Below are positions 1 to 6,683 of a stretch of DNA of 8,518 nucleotides, piece by piece. The stretch is from NCBI GenBank assembly GCA_002169475.2, contig NHKK02000046.1:1-8518 (forward strand), in the 5' to 3' direction. Within the stretch, counting starts at the first letter, position 1; each line of letters starts with the position of its first letter. The translations under genes were made by a program, and so were the position numbers. Origin of the DNA: Candidatus Pelagibacter sp. TMED239 (GTDB taxonomy: Bacteria; Pseudomonadota; Alphaproteobacteria; Pelagibacterales; Pelagibacteraceae). The notes under the pieces are model-generated. The model searched no databases. It saw only the letters and a list, made by a program, of their open reading frames with translations, and was not told the DNA's origin.

Positions 1-170
1 TGACTGAGGTTTTAGACGAAAAAGTAGTACAGGAGTGGAGAAATTCTATTCCTTTAAAAAGAGGTGGCACACCTCTTGATATAGCAAATACGTGTGTCTG
101 GTTAGGAAGTGATATGTCTTCTTACGTAACAGGACAAACCATTCATGTAAATGGTGGTTTATTAACTTAA
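1..170 (+). CDS. fabG: 3-oxoacyl-[acyl-carrier-protein] reductase FabG-like SDR, C-terminal end (partial)
   Basis: The 5' end lies outside the window; the reading frame runs from base 3 to the TAA at 168-170, giving 56 codons. The visible tail is the classic C-terminus of a FabG-type short-chain dehydrogenase/reductase. It starts with TEVLDEKVVQEW, then IPLKRGGTPLDIA, then SSYVTGQTIHVNGG, and ends LLT. In this family that segment forms the substrate-side helix and the last strand of the Rossmann fold. FabG reduces 3-oxoacyl-ACP with NADPH in fatty acid elongation in the cytoplasm. The catalytic Ser-Tyr-Lys triad and the glycine-rich NADP site lie upstream and cannot be checked, so another SDR of the same subfamily remains possible. 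The next gene begins 25 bases downstream on the same strand with no terminator between, so the two may share a transcript. Confidence 0.85.
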   Translation, partial: TEVLDEKVVQEWRNSIPLKRGGTPLDIANTCVWLGSDMSSYVTGQTIHVNGGLLT

Positions 171-195
171 AATTTTAATTTAAATAAATATAATT

Positions 196-1011
196 ATGAA
201 TAATTTACCAAAAATTGGAGTACCGCTATTAATAATCTTAACATTTGGATTACTTGTAATAGCAAAGTCATTTGTCACTATTGGTAGTGGTGAAGCAGGA
301 GTATTATATAAACTTTTTGACGGGGGGGTTGTAACTGATGAGCCACCTTTGGATGAAGGATTTCATTTTGTACTTCCATGGAATACAGTATATGTTTATG
401 AAGTTAGACAACAAGAAGTTTTTGAAAAAATGAATGTTTTATCATCAAATGGACTAGATATTCAGCTAGAGGCTTCTGCTTGGTTTCAGCCTAAATATGA
501 AGACTTAGGAAAACTTCACAAAGAAAAAAGTGAGGCATATAAGCAAAGAATTCTTTTGCCAGCTATTAGATCTGCTGCAAGAAGTGTCGTCGGAAGATAT
601 ACACCTGAGCAGCTTTATTCGTCTAAAAGAGATGCTATACAATTAGAAATCTTTGAAGAAACCAAAAAAATTGTTGATGATCAATACATTCAATTAAATG
701 AGATATTGGTAAGAGATGTAACTCTTCCTCCTTCGATTAAGCAAGCGATTGAGAGGAAGTTAAAACAAGAACAAGAGTCATTAGAATATGAGTTTAGATT
801 AGTTACTGCTTCTAAAGAAGCTGAAAAAGTGAGAATTGAAGCTCAAGGTAAGGCAGATGCAAACAGAATTCTTGCAGCTTCTTTAACAACAAACGTACTA
901 AAAGACAAAGGAATTGAAGCAACAATAAAGCTTGCAGAATCTAGTAATTCAAAAGTAGTTGTAATTGGAAGTGGTGAGGATGGTTTGCCATTGATTTTAG
1001 GTAATAACTAA
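196..1011 (+). CDS. Prohibitin/SPFH-domain membrane protein
   Basis: This is a 271-residue protein of the prohibitin (SPFH/Band 7) family, close to the usual prohibitin length. Residues 8-28 form one hydrophobic N-terminal anchor. The SPFH domain follows (about 28-200), with family-like stretches GSGEAGVLYKLFDGG (30-44), LDEGFHFVLPW (52-62), SAARSVVGRYTPEQLY (126-141) and LNEILVRDVTLPPSIKQAI (167-185). Residues 182-225 are rich in K, E, Q and A and should form the coiled coil that drives ring assembly. The C-terminus, VVVIGSGEDGLPLILG, is typical of bacterial prohibitin-like proteins. Such proteins form large membrane rings that scaffold other membrane proteins and often restrain FtsH-type proteases; no protease gene is beside it here, so the partner is unknown. 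The ATG at 196 places the anchor at the N-terminus. A run of seven G at 322-328 encodes Gly43-Gly44 and stands out in this AT-rich gene. Confidence 0.9.
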   Translation: MNNLPKIGVPLLIILTFGLLVIAKSFVTIGSGEAGVLYKLFDGGVVTDEPPLDEGFHFVLPWNTVYVYEVRQQEVFEKMNVLSSNGLDIQLEASAWFQPKYEDLGKLHKEKSEAYKQRILLPAIRSAARSVVGRYTPEQLYSSKRDAIQLEIFEETKKIVDDQYIQLNEILVRDVTLPPSIKQAIERKLKQEQESLEYEFRLVTASKEAEKVRIEAQGKADANRILAASLTTNVLKDKGIEATIKLAESSNSKVVVIGSGEDGLPLILGNN

Positions 1012-1032
1012 AAAATCCTGTTTAATTTAAAT

Positions 1033-1062
1033 AAAAAAGCACCGTAAATACGGTGCTTTTTT
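1033..1062. terminator. Bidirectional rho-independent terminator
   Basis: The inverted repeat pairs GCACCG (1039-1044) with CGGTGC (1051-1056), extended by T1045-A1050, around a short loop. It is flanked by six A at 1033-1038 and six T at 1057-1062, so each strand reads as a G+C-rich stem followed by a U run. It lies 21 bases after the prohibitin stop and 17 bases beyond the stop of the convergent lipoprotein gene, the right place to terminate both transcripts. Confidence 0.92.
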
Positions 1063-1079
1063 ATTTATAATTTTTCAAT

Positions 1080-1595
1080 TTACTCAGAAATAACAGACTG
1101 ATTATATTGGTTTACACCAATAATTTTACCATCTATAACATAAAACCTCAATATTGAATTAAATTCCATTTGTTCTTCTCCATCGTCATATGTTACGTTA
1201 TAATCAGCAGAAACGTGTTCCCCACCAATTGTTGGATCCAAATCTACTGAAAAAAGGCTTTGTAAATTCCATTTATAATCAATGTCGTTAGCAACAAAAT
1301 TTGAATCTCTTACTCTCGACATTTCAATTAATTCCTTTGGAGTAACCTTTTGTCCATTGTAATAGGTTATAGTAGCAGTATCTGCAAAAATTTCAATCGC
1401 TTTATCCCATTGACTGGTATTAAAAAATTCATCATAACTTTTTACAACGTTAAGTGCATCTTCAGTGCCTAGGTGGTATTTATACTCAGTTCCATCATCT
1501 GACCATGTTGTCATTCCAATTGATCTCTCAGATTTATCGCAATTAGTCATTAATAACGTAGATAAAGCAATGAGGGTAATTTTAAATAATTTCAT
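1080..1595 (-). CDS. Putative NTF2/SnoaL-like lipoprotein, downstream copy of a tandem pair
   Basis: The 171-residue product has a short lipoprotein signal: K-rich start, hydrophobic core at 4-15, and Cys19 in MTNC. This box is loose but acceptable for Bacteroidota. The mature part is about 150 residues, with alternating helical and strand-like stretches. It includes YDEFFNTSQWDKAIEIFADTATI (54-76), which resembles the first helices and strand of an NTF2-like (SnoaL) fold, and a closing strand pair LRFYVIDGKIIGVNQY (149-164). It shares clear blocks with the gene immediately upstream: S-[IV]-G-M-T-[ST]-W, H-[IL]-G-T-E, F-S-V-D-L-x-P-x-x-G-G-E-H-V and DGKI. The two are therefore paralogues from a duplication. 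The gap to the upstream gene is 24 bases, so they are probably co-transcribed. No function is recognised; the fold call is inference from pattern, and the protein could bind a small ligand or be an enzyme. Confidence 0.8.
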   Translation of the reverse strand: MKLFKITLIALSTLLMTNCDKSERSIGMTTWSDDGTEYKYHLGTEDALNVVKSYDEFFNTSQWDKAIEIFADTATITYYNGQKVTPKELIEMSRVRDSNFVANDIDYKWNLQSLFSVDLDPTIGGEHVSADYNVTYDDGEEQMEFNSILRFYVIDGKIIGVNQYNQSVISE

Positions 1596-1619
1596 ATCTG
1601 TAAAATATTTAGTTAGTAT

Positions 1620-2138
1620 TTAATTTTCTTCGTCATCAATGTTTTGCCAGTAAGAACTTTGTTGTACAATCTTTCCATCTGAAACAAACCATCTTTGAAT
1701 AGCTCTAAATCTATTAACGGCCTCCCCTTCAGTGTATTTAGCATCAATGTAGCTATGTACATGTTCTCCACCTACACCTGGCATTAGGTCAACAGAGAAA
1801 ACTTGTTTAGTTTCCCAAGTTAGTGTTGCACCAATTGAATCACGGACTGAGTTTTGTCTCTTTGAGTTAGCAATTAGTTCATCTATGCTTTCTGGAATAC
1901 CATCACCAGAAACAAATGATGTTGTGTCAGTACACATTGACTTCATTTTATCATAATCTCTAGCTTTCCAAGCATCCTCAAACTCTGCAACAGTTTTGAT
2001 AGGTGCTTCAGTTCCTATATGCCATTTCATATCCTTTACACCTTCCCAAGAAGTCATTCCAACTGATGATACGGGTGATTCACATGAATTGTTTAAAATG
2101 AATAATGATAAACAGGTAATTAAAATAAAATTTTTCAT
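1620..2138 (-). CDS. Putative NTF2/SnoaL-like lipoprotein, upstream copy of a tandem pair
   Basis: The 172-residue product has a hydrophobic signal (residues 4-15) ending at Cys19 in NNSC, a loose Bacteroidota-type lipobox. The mature protein carries VGMTSW (26-31), WHIGTE (39-44), an acidic helix EFEDAWKARDYDKMKSMC (52-69), FSVDLMPGVGGEHVHSY (114-130) and a final strand pair QRWFVSDGKIVQQSSYW (148-164). The helix-strand layout fits an NTF2-like fold, known for ketosteroid isomerase, SnoaL and many ligand-binding proteins. Compared with the downstream paralogue, the GGEHV block is extended to GGEHVHSY and the C-terminus ends in an acidic tail, NIDDEEN. The gene is first in a two-gene - strand unit and is divergent from the MscS gene. 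The ATG at 2136-2138 gives a complete signal peptide. Substrate and partner are unknown. Confidence 0.8.
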   Translation of the reverse strand: MKNFILITCLSLFILNNSCESPVSSVGMTSWEGVKDMKWHIGTEAPIKTVAEFEDAWKARDYDKMKSMCTDTTSFVSGDGIPESIDELIANSKRQNSVRDSIGATLTWETKQVFSVDLMPGVGGEHVHSYIDAKYTEGEAVNRFRAIQRWFVSDGKIVQQSSYWQNIDDEEN

Positions 2139-2151
2139 AAATAATTAAGTA

Positions 2152-2182
2152 TTTGTAAGGTTAGTTAAAAAATAATAGTTTG
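2152..2182 (+). promoter_or_regulatory. Candidate Bacteroidota-type promoter for the MscS-DUF1800-DUF1501 block
   Basis: Bacteroidota housekeeping promoters read roughly TTTG, 19 or so bases, then TAnnTTTG. Here TTTG lies at 2152-2155 and a second TTTG at 2179-2182, so 19 bases separate the first box from the 8-base second box at 2175-2182. The second box reads ATAGTTTG, so its TA pair is not matched at the exact position. It lies in the divergent gap, and a start about 7 bases downstream would leave a leader of about 65 bases. The region is AT-rich enough for this to occur by chance. Confidence 0.35.
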
Positions 2183-2253
2183 AATTTAATAATAAATTAG
2201 ATTAATTAAATACTTCTATAGATTTATTTTTAATATTTTTGAAAAAATATGTT

Positions 2254-3351
2254 ATGGAAACGATTGAATTTTTAAATATTGAATTTCTTAATAATTCATT
2301 AAAAGATTATCTATTTTTTTTACTTGCTATAATTATCGGCTATTTTATTATTATTCCTGTAAAGTCACTTATTATAAAGTTGTTGTTTAATCTATTTGGT
2401 AAAGATCAGAATGATTTAGATACTAAAACATTTAAGAATTTACTTAATAGTCCATTACAATATTTTCTTATACTAATTCTTTTATTTTTCTCTGTTAAAC
2501 TTATTAATATTCCTGATTTTGCAATTTCCGATAATGGTGGTTTTGATTTTAGCAATTTGATTTCAAAAGGATTTAATTTATTATTATTAGTAACCTTTTT
2601 TTGGGTAATATTAAGAGCTATTGATTTTGTTGGTTATAAATTAAAAAACAAAGCCCTTGAAACTGAAAGTAAGGTTGACGATCAATTAATTCCTTTCGCA
2701 ATTGATTTAGCTAAGGTTATTATTATTGTTTTGGGGATTGTAATGATATTAGGTGATGTTTTTGAAGTTAATATTACAGCATTAGTCACAGGACTAGGAA
2801 TTGGTGGAGTTGCATTTGCATTAGCTTCAAAAGAAAGTTTAGAAAATTTATTAGGTTCATTTACCATCTTTTTCGATAAACCATTTACTGTTGGTGATAT
2901 AGTTACACTAGGAGGTGTTACCGGGGTAGTTGAAAAAGTTGGATTTAGAAGTACAAGAATTAGAACCTTTGATAAAAGTATAGTTACAGTACCCAATAAA
3001 AATATTATCAGTACAGAATTAGATAATTTGGGTGCTAGACCTGTAAGAAGAGTTAAATTTAATATTGGCCTTACATATGATACCTCTGTTGAAAACATCA
3101 AAAATATTGTAAACGATATTCAAAAATTGATTGATGACCATCCTTTAACTAACCAGGATGGTAGAGTAAGATTTTTAAATTTTGGTGCTAGCTCATTAGA
3201 TATCATGGTATTGTATTATGTTAATAGCCCTGATTGGGAAGATCTTATTGACGCACAGCAAAAAATTAATTACGATATTATTGATATTGTAAATAAATAC
3301 AATTGTGAATTTGCATTTCCGTCAACTTCAGTGTATATCGAAAAGAACTAA
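2254..3351 (+). CDS. MscS-family mechanosensitive ion channel
   Basis: This 365-residue protein (counting from the ATG at 2254) belongs to the MscS small-conductance channel family, which opens under membrane tension to release solutes during osmotic downshock. Membrane segments are seen at about 17-39, 66-84, 104-127, 147-167 and 172-200. The last is the pore helix, Gly/Ala-rich (ALVTGLGIGGVAFALAS), followed by ENLLGSFTIFFDKPFTVGDIV. The β domain follows with VTLGGVTGVVEKVGFRSTRIR and IVTVPNKNII (243-252), then the C-terminal α/β domain. With five helices it is longer at the N-terminus than E. coli MscS, which has three. An in-frame TTG at 2239 would add five residues (total 370); the ATG was preferred because neither has a clear ribosome site. 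Its stop is 3 bases from the DUF1800 start, which suggests co-transcription. The exact channel subtype cannot be assigned. Confidence 0.92.
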   Translation: METIEFLNIEFLNNSLKDYLFFLLAIIIGYFIIIPVKSLIIKLLFNLFGKDQNDLDTKTFKNLLNSPLQYFLILILLFFSVKLINIPDFAISDNGGFDFSNLISKGFNLLLLVTFFWVILRAIDFVGYKLKNKALETESKVDDQLIPFAIDLAKVIIIVLGIVMILGDVFEVNITALVTGLGIGGVAFALASKESLENLLGSFTIFFDKPFTVGDIVTLGGVTGVVEKVGFRSTRIRTFDKSIVTVPNKNIISTELDNLGARPVRRVKFNIGLTYDTSVENIKNIVNDIQKLIDDHPLTNQDGRVRFLNFGASSLDIMVLYYVNSPDWEDLIDAQQKINYDIIDIVNKYNCEFAFPSTSVYIEKN

Positions 3352-3354
3352 ATT

Positions 3355-4986
3355 ATGTCCTTAGCCCCATTATCATCGAATCTAGGAGTTTCAAGGGCTA
3401 AACACTTACTTAGAAGAGCTTGTTTTCATTATAACAAAGATATACTATATACCATCTCTGGATTTAATGTTGATCAGGCGATTGGCTATTTATTACAAGA
3501 TGAAACGGTTTCATATGAAGAGCCATATGATCCACTTCCGTCTGATTCCCCTCATGGATATTGGCTTTCATCAAACGAGTATCCACCTGATATTCCTAAT
3601 CAAGGAAGAAAGCGTGGGCTTTTATCACAATGGTGGTTTTATAATATGGTCAATCGAAATAATTTAAAGGATAAGCTTTTATTTTTTCTTCATACTACAT
3701 TTACAATTTCTAAAGGTGATGTTGGTGCTTCACATTATTTTTATGATCACCTCAAATTACTTGAACATTACTCCGATGGAAATTTAAGAGAATTAGCAAA
3801 AAAAATAACTCTTGATAATGCAATGCTTAATTATTTGGATAATACACAAAACAATGCAAATAACCCTAACGAAAATTATGCAAGAGAGTTTTTAGAATTA
3901 TTTACAATTACAAAAGGTGAGCAAATAGGAGAAGGTGATTATTCGACATATACAGAGGATGATGTAATTCAAGCTGCAAGGGTTTTTTCAGGATTTAAAA
4001 CCATGTTGGATAGAAGTATTATTGATACAGACACAGGAATTCCTATGGGGAGAATTTCAGTAAATCAACATGATCAAGGAGAAAAAATTTTTAGTCATGC
4101 TTTTGATAATTATGAGTTGCAAGCCGGAACAGATCAAAATTCAATAATGGATGAATTACATGAGTTTGTTGATATGGTATTTGACAAGGAGGCTACTGCA
4201 AGGGCGTATGTAGAGAAATTATATAGATTTTTTGTTAAAAGTGAGTGGAGTAGTGCAGATGAGGCTAATATAATAAACCCATTAACTCAATTACTTATTG
4301 ATAATGATTACGAAATAATGCCGGTTGTTAAAACAATTTTATCATCACAACATTTTTATGATGCTGGTGACTCAGATCCGTCTGATGAAATTTTAGGATC
4401 TATTGTGAAATCTCCTTTGCAACTACTTTCTTCAGCAATAAGAAATCTTCATTTTACTATTCCTGACCCAAATATTGACATTGAAAATTATTTTAAATTC
4501 TCAAAATATTTCTTGGACAACACCTTCTTTCCGATGGCGGGAATGATATTATTTGGTCCTAGTACAGTTGCAGGATATCCTGCTGTTTTTCAGGCACCAG
4601 ATTATGATAGACAATGGTTTTCTTCAAGTACTATTTTGGCTAGATATAGAATGATTGAGTGTCTAATCACAGGAAGAAATGCTTTAGGACAAAATGGTCA
4701 GTTTGGTTCATCAGTTGATACAGTTTCAATTATTCAAAATAATATTTCATCACCTGAAAACATTTATAATCTTGTAAATGATATTGCTGAAATACTCTAT
4801 CCTTTTGGCATTCAACAAGAAAGAATAGAGTACTTTGCTGAGCTTGTTCTAGATGGTTATCCTGGTTATTATTGGGAAGATACATGGAATAATTTTCTAG
4901 CAGATGGTGACGATACAATCATTAGAAATAAATTAAACATATTAATAGGTGCAATGTTTAATGCAGCTGAAAATCAATTAATGTAG
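3355..4986 (+). CDS. DUF1800 family protein
   Basis: The 543-residue product matches the DUF1800 family by its conserved blocks: the N-terminal AKHLLRRACF (15-24), FFLHTTFTISKG with a conserved His (110-121), NPNENYAREFLELFT (170-184), YTEDDVIQAARVFSGF (199-214), HDQGEKIF (239-246) and KSPLQLLSSAIR (352-363). A late GPSTVAGYPA-type loop with DRQW follows (401-421). DUF1800 genes commonly sit beside DUF1501 genes, as here, but no reaction is established for the family. No signal peptide is visible at the N-terminus, which begins directly with the family's first helix, so export by Sec or Tat is not evident. The next gene starts 3 bases after the stop, pointing to translational coupling. The start is well fixed because the ATG follows the previous stop and leads straight into the conserved region. 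Confidence 0.93.
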   Translation: MSLAPLSSNLGVSRAKHLLRRACFHYNKDILYTISGFNVDQAIGYLLQDETVSYEEPYDPLPSDSPHGYWLSSNEYPPDIPNQGRKRGLLSQWWFYNMVNRNNLKDKLLFFLHTTFTISKGDVGASHYFYDHLKLLEHYSDGNLRELAKKITLDNAMLNYLDNTQNNANNPNENYAREFLELFTITKGEQIGEGDYSTYTEDDVIQAARVFSGFKTMLDRSIIDTDTGIPMGRISVNQHDQGEKIFSHAFDNYELQAGTDQNSIMDELHEFVDMVFDKEATARAYVEKLYRFFVKSEWSSADEANIINPLTQLLIDNDYEIMPVVKTILSSQHFYDAGDSDPSDEILGSIVKSPLQLLSSAIRNLHFTIPDPNIDIENYFKFSKYFLDNTFFPMAGMILFGPSTVAGYPAVFQAPDYDRQWFSSSTILARYRMIECLITGRNALGQNGQFGSSVDTVSIIQNNISSPENIYNLVNDIAEILYPFGIQQERIEYFAELVLDGYPGYYWEDTWNNFLADGDDTIIRNKLNILIGAMFNAAENQLM

Positions 4987-4989
4987 CAG

Positions 4990-6612
4990 ATGAAAAGAAG
5001 AAGTTTTATAAAACTTAGTGCTACAGCCTCAGCGATTGGTTTACTGCCAAGCCAAATTTCTAATGCACTTGATTTGGGTGAGAAATTTATTAATTGTGAT
5101 ATAAGTAACAGAAAACTTGTATTAATTTTTCTTGGAGGAGGAAACGATGGTTTAAATACAATTATTCCTTTAAATCAATATGATTTATATAGCAATTTGA
5201 GACCTACATTAAAAGTCCCTGAAACAGGCTCAAGTTCTTATATAAATTTAGATTCTTCGCTTGCTGATAACCAGTTTGTTGGTTTGCACCCATCATTGGT
5301 TGATTTTAAAAATTTATATGATTCAGGTTTTTTAAGAATACTACAAGGTGTAGGTTATCCTTCTCAAAATAAAAGCCATTTCGCATCAACTGATATTTAC
5401 AGTACTGGAAATGATGGAAATAGTTGGTTAAATGGTGGTAATTCTGGTTGGATCGGTAGATTTATCGAATCATATTATTATGATTTAGTTGAACAGTCTT
5501 TTCCAATTGGGGTTGAAATAGGTTCAAAAACAAGTTCTTTGGGATTCCATGGTGCTCAGGAGCATGGGTTGTCTCTAAATATTGAAGGGCAAGATGCATC
5601 AGGGTTTTATTCTGTTCTTAGTGGACTAGGCGGAGAAGCACCTTCGTTTATCCCTAATTCACATTATGGGGAGGAATTACAATACATAATTGATAATGAT
5701 CAAATAACGACAATCTACTCTGAGGCAATTTCAATTGCATTTAATAATGGTTCAAACAATGCATCATATGAAGATTCTGATTTATCAAATCAGCTAAAAA
5801 CAGTTGCAAGATTAATCAGTGGAGGATTAGAGTCTAAAGTTTATTTGGTTAAATTAAATGGATTTGACACACATAATTCTCAGGTACAGGGACAAAATGA
5901 TATTCAAGGAGATCATAATAATTTATTAACCGAATTAAATAATGCTGTAGCAAGCTTTATGCATGATATTTCTAATCAAGGTTTTCAAGATGATGTTGTT
6001 GGTTTAACATTTTCTGAATTTGGAAGAAAGGCAAAGGAAAATGGAAATTTAGGAACTGATCACGGAGAAATTGCACCAATGTTTGTCTTCGGAAGCGCAA
6101 TTAATGGTGGTATCTCTGGATCGAATCCTGATTTAACAGAGGCCACTGCAGAAAATAATTTCCAATTAGAGACATTTCAATATGATTACAGACAAACTTT
6201 AGGAACACTTCTCCAGGATTATTTAGGCGCTGATGACAATGCGATTAATTCAACATTTTTTAATCACAGTTCTAATGAAAGTTTCACTGAAAATAAGATT
6301 TTAGATCTTATAAAACCAGAATTTTCTGTTGAAGAAGATTGTTATAGTAATACTTTGAGTAATTCTAATTTGAATGAAAAAATATTCAGAGTAACCCCAA
6401 ATCCCTTTAAAACCCATATAAAGATTATCAGTTCAGATTATGAAAAAGAATTTTCATATACAATAATCGATATTAATAGCAGAATTATTACATCCGGAAT
6501 TTCAATTACTAATTCGATTATTAACACCAATAATTTCATTAATGGTATCTATTTTTTAAATATTAAATTTGATAATCGCCAGGAAACACACAGAATTATT
6601 AAGTCACTTTAA
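4990..6612 (+). CDS. DUF1501 family protein with Tat-like signal and C-terminal T9SS sorting domain
   Basis: The 540-residue protein starts with MKRRSFIKLSATASAIGLLP, a twin-arginine-like signal (R-R-S-F-I-K), with likely cleavage near SNA (25-27). The DUF1501 domain (about 41-440) shows LIFLGGGNDGLNTIIP (45-60), KSHFASTDIYSTG (128-140), GFDTH (291-295) and SEFGRKAKENGNLGTDHG (342-359). The family is related to the alkaline phosphatase/sulfatase fold, in which Asp and His residues like these bind metal; the enzymatic activity of DUF1501 proteins is not settled. Residues 463-540 form a separate type A T9SS sorting domain. The protein is thus expected to cross the inner membrane and then be secreted or attached at the cell surface by T9SS. 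It follows the DUF1800 gene by 3 bases. No lost catalytic residue or frameshift is seen. Confidence 0.93.
   Translation: MKRRSFIKLSATASAIGLLPSQISNALDLGEKFINCDISNRKLVLIFLGGGNDGLNTIIPLNQYDLYSNLRPTLKVPETGSSSYINLDSSLADNQFVGLHPSLVDFKNLYDSGFLRILQGVGYPSQNKSHFASTDIYSTGNDGNSWLNGGNSGWIGRFIESYYYDLVEQSFPIGVEIGSKTSSLGFHGAQEHGLSLNIEGQDASGFYSVLSGLGGEAPSFIPNSHYGEELQYIIDNDQITTIYSEAISIAFNNGSNNASYEDSDLSNQLKTVARLISGGLESKVYLVKLNGFDTHNSQVQGQNDIQGDHNNLLTELNNAVASFMHDISNQGFQDDVVGLTFSEFGRKAKENGNLGTDHGEIAPMFVFGSAINGGISGSNPDLTEATAENNFQLETFQYDYRQTLGTLLQDYLGADDNAINSTFFNHSSNESFTENKILDLIKPEFSVEEDCYSNTLSNSNLNEKIFRVTPNPFKTHIKIISSDYEKEFSYTIIDINSRIITSGISITNSIINTNNFINGIYFLNIKFDNRQETHRIIKSL
6376..6609 (+). other. T9SS type A (Por) C-terminal sorting domain within the DUF1501 protein
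   Basis: Residues 463-540 show the hallmark order: FRVTPNPFKTHIKI (466-479; the P-N-P start), then YTIIDINSRII with a G two residues later (490-503), then INTNNFINGIYFLNI (511-525; the L/F-x-x-G-x-Y-x-x-x-I core), and a Lys-containing end RIIKSL. In Bacteroidota this domain is recognised by the T9SS outer-membrane machinery and is removed when the protein is released or attached to the surface. The preceding stretch, about 441-462, looks like a flexible linker. Confidence 0.92.
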
Positions 6613-6615
6613 ATA

Positions 6616-6665
6616 TTATATTTTAATAGGATAGAAGCTCGAATATTCTATTTTACATAATATAA
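6616..6665. terminator. Possible AT-rich hairpin between convergent genes
   Basis: AATAGGATA (6625-6633) can pair with TATTCTATT (6644-6652) with one G-T wobble around a 10-base loop. An outer TTATATT (6616-6622) pairs with AATATAA (6659-6665). The hairpin sits in the 71-base gap between two convergent stops, where a shared terminator would be expected. The stem is low in G+C and lacks a long T run, so it is a weak candidate. Confidence 0.4.
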
Positions 6666-6683
6666 ATTATAAGACAAAACAGC

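Noticed and set aside
2682..3101. 139-codon open frame on the - strand
   Set aside because: It lies wholly antisense to the conserved pore and β domain of MscS, and its product is low-complexity with no recognisable domain. It is a shadow of the real gene.
3467..3667. 66-codon open frame on the + strand
   Set aside because: It is embedded out of frame in the DUF1800 gene, with no start context and no domain.
4730..4918. 62-codon open frame on the - strand
   Set aside because: It is antisense to the C-terminal part of the DUF1800 gene, and its product shows no family pattern.
6613..6683. A small RNA or attachment site in the convergent gap
   Set aside because: Apart from the imperfect AT-rich hairpin there is no promoter, direct repeat or tRNA-like structure to support it.
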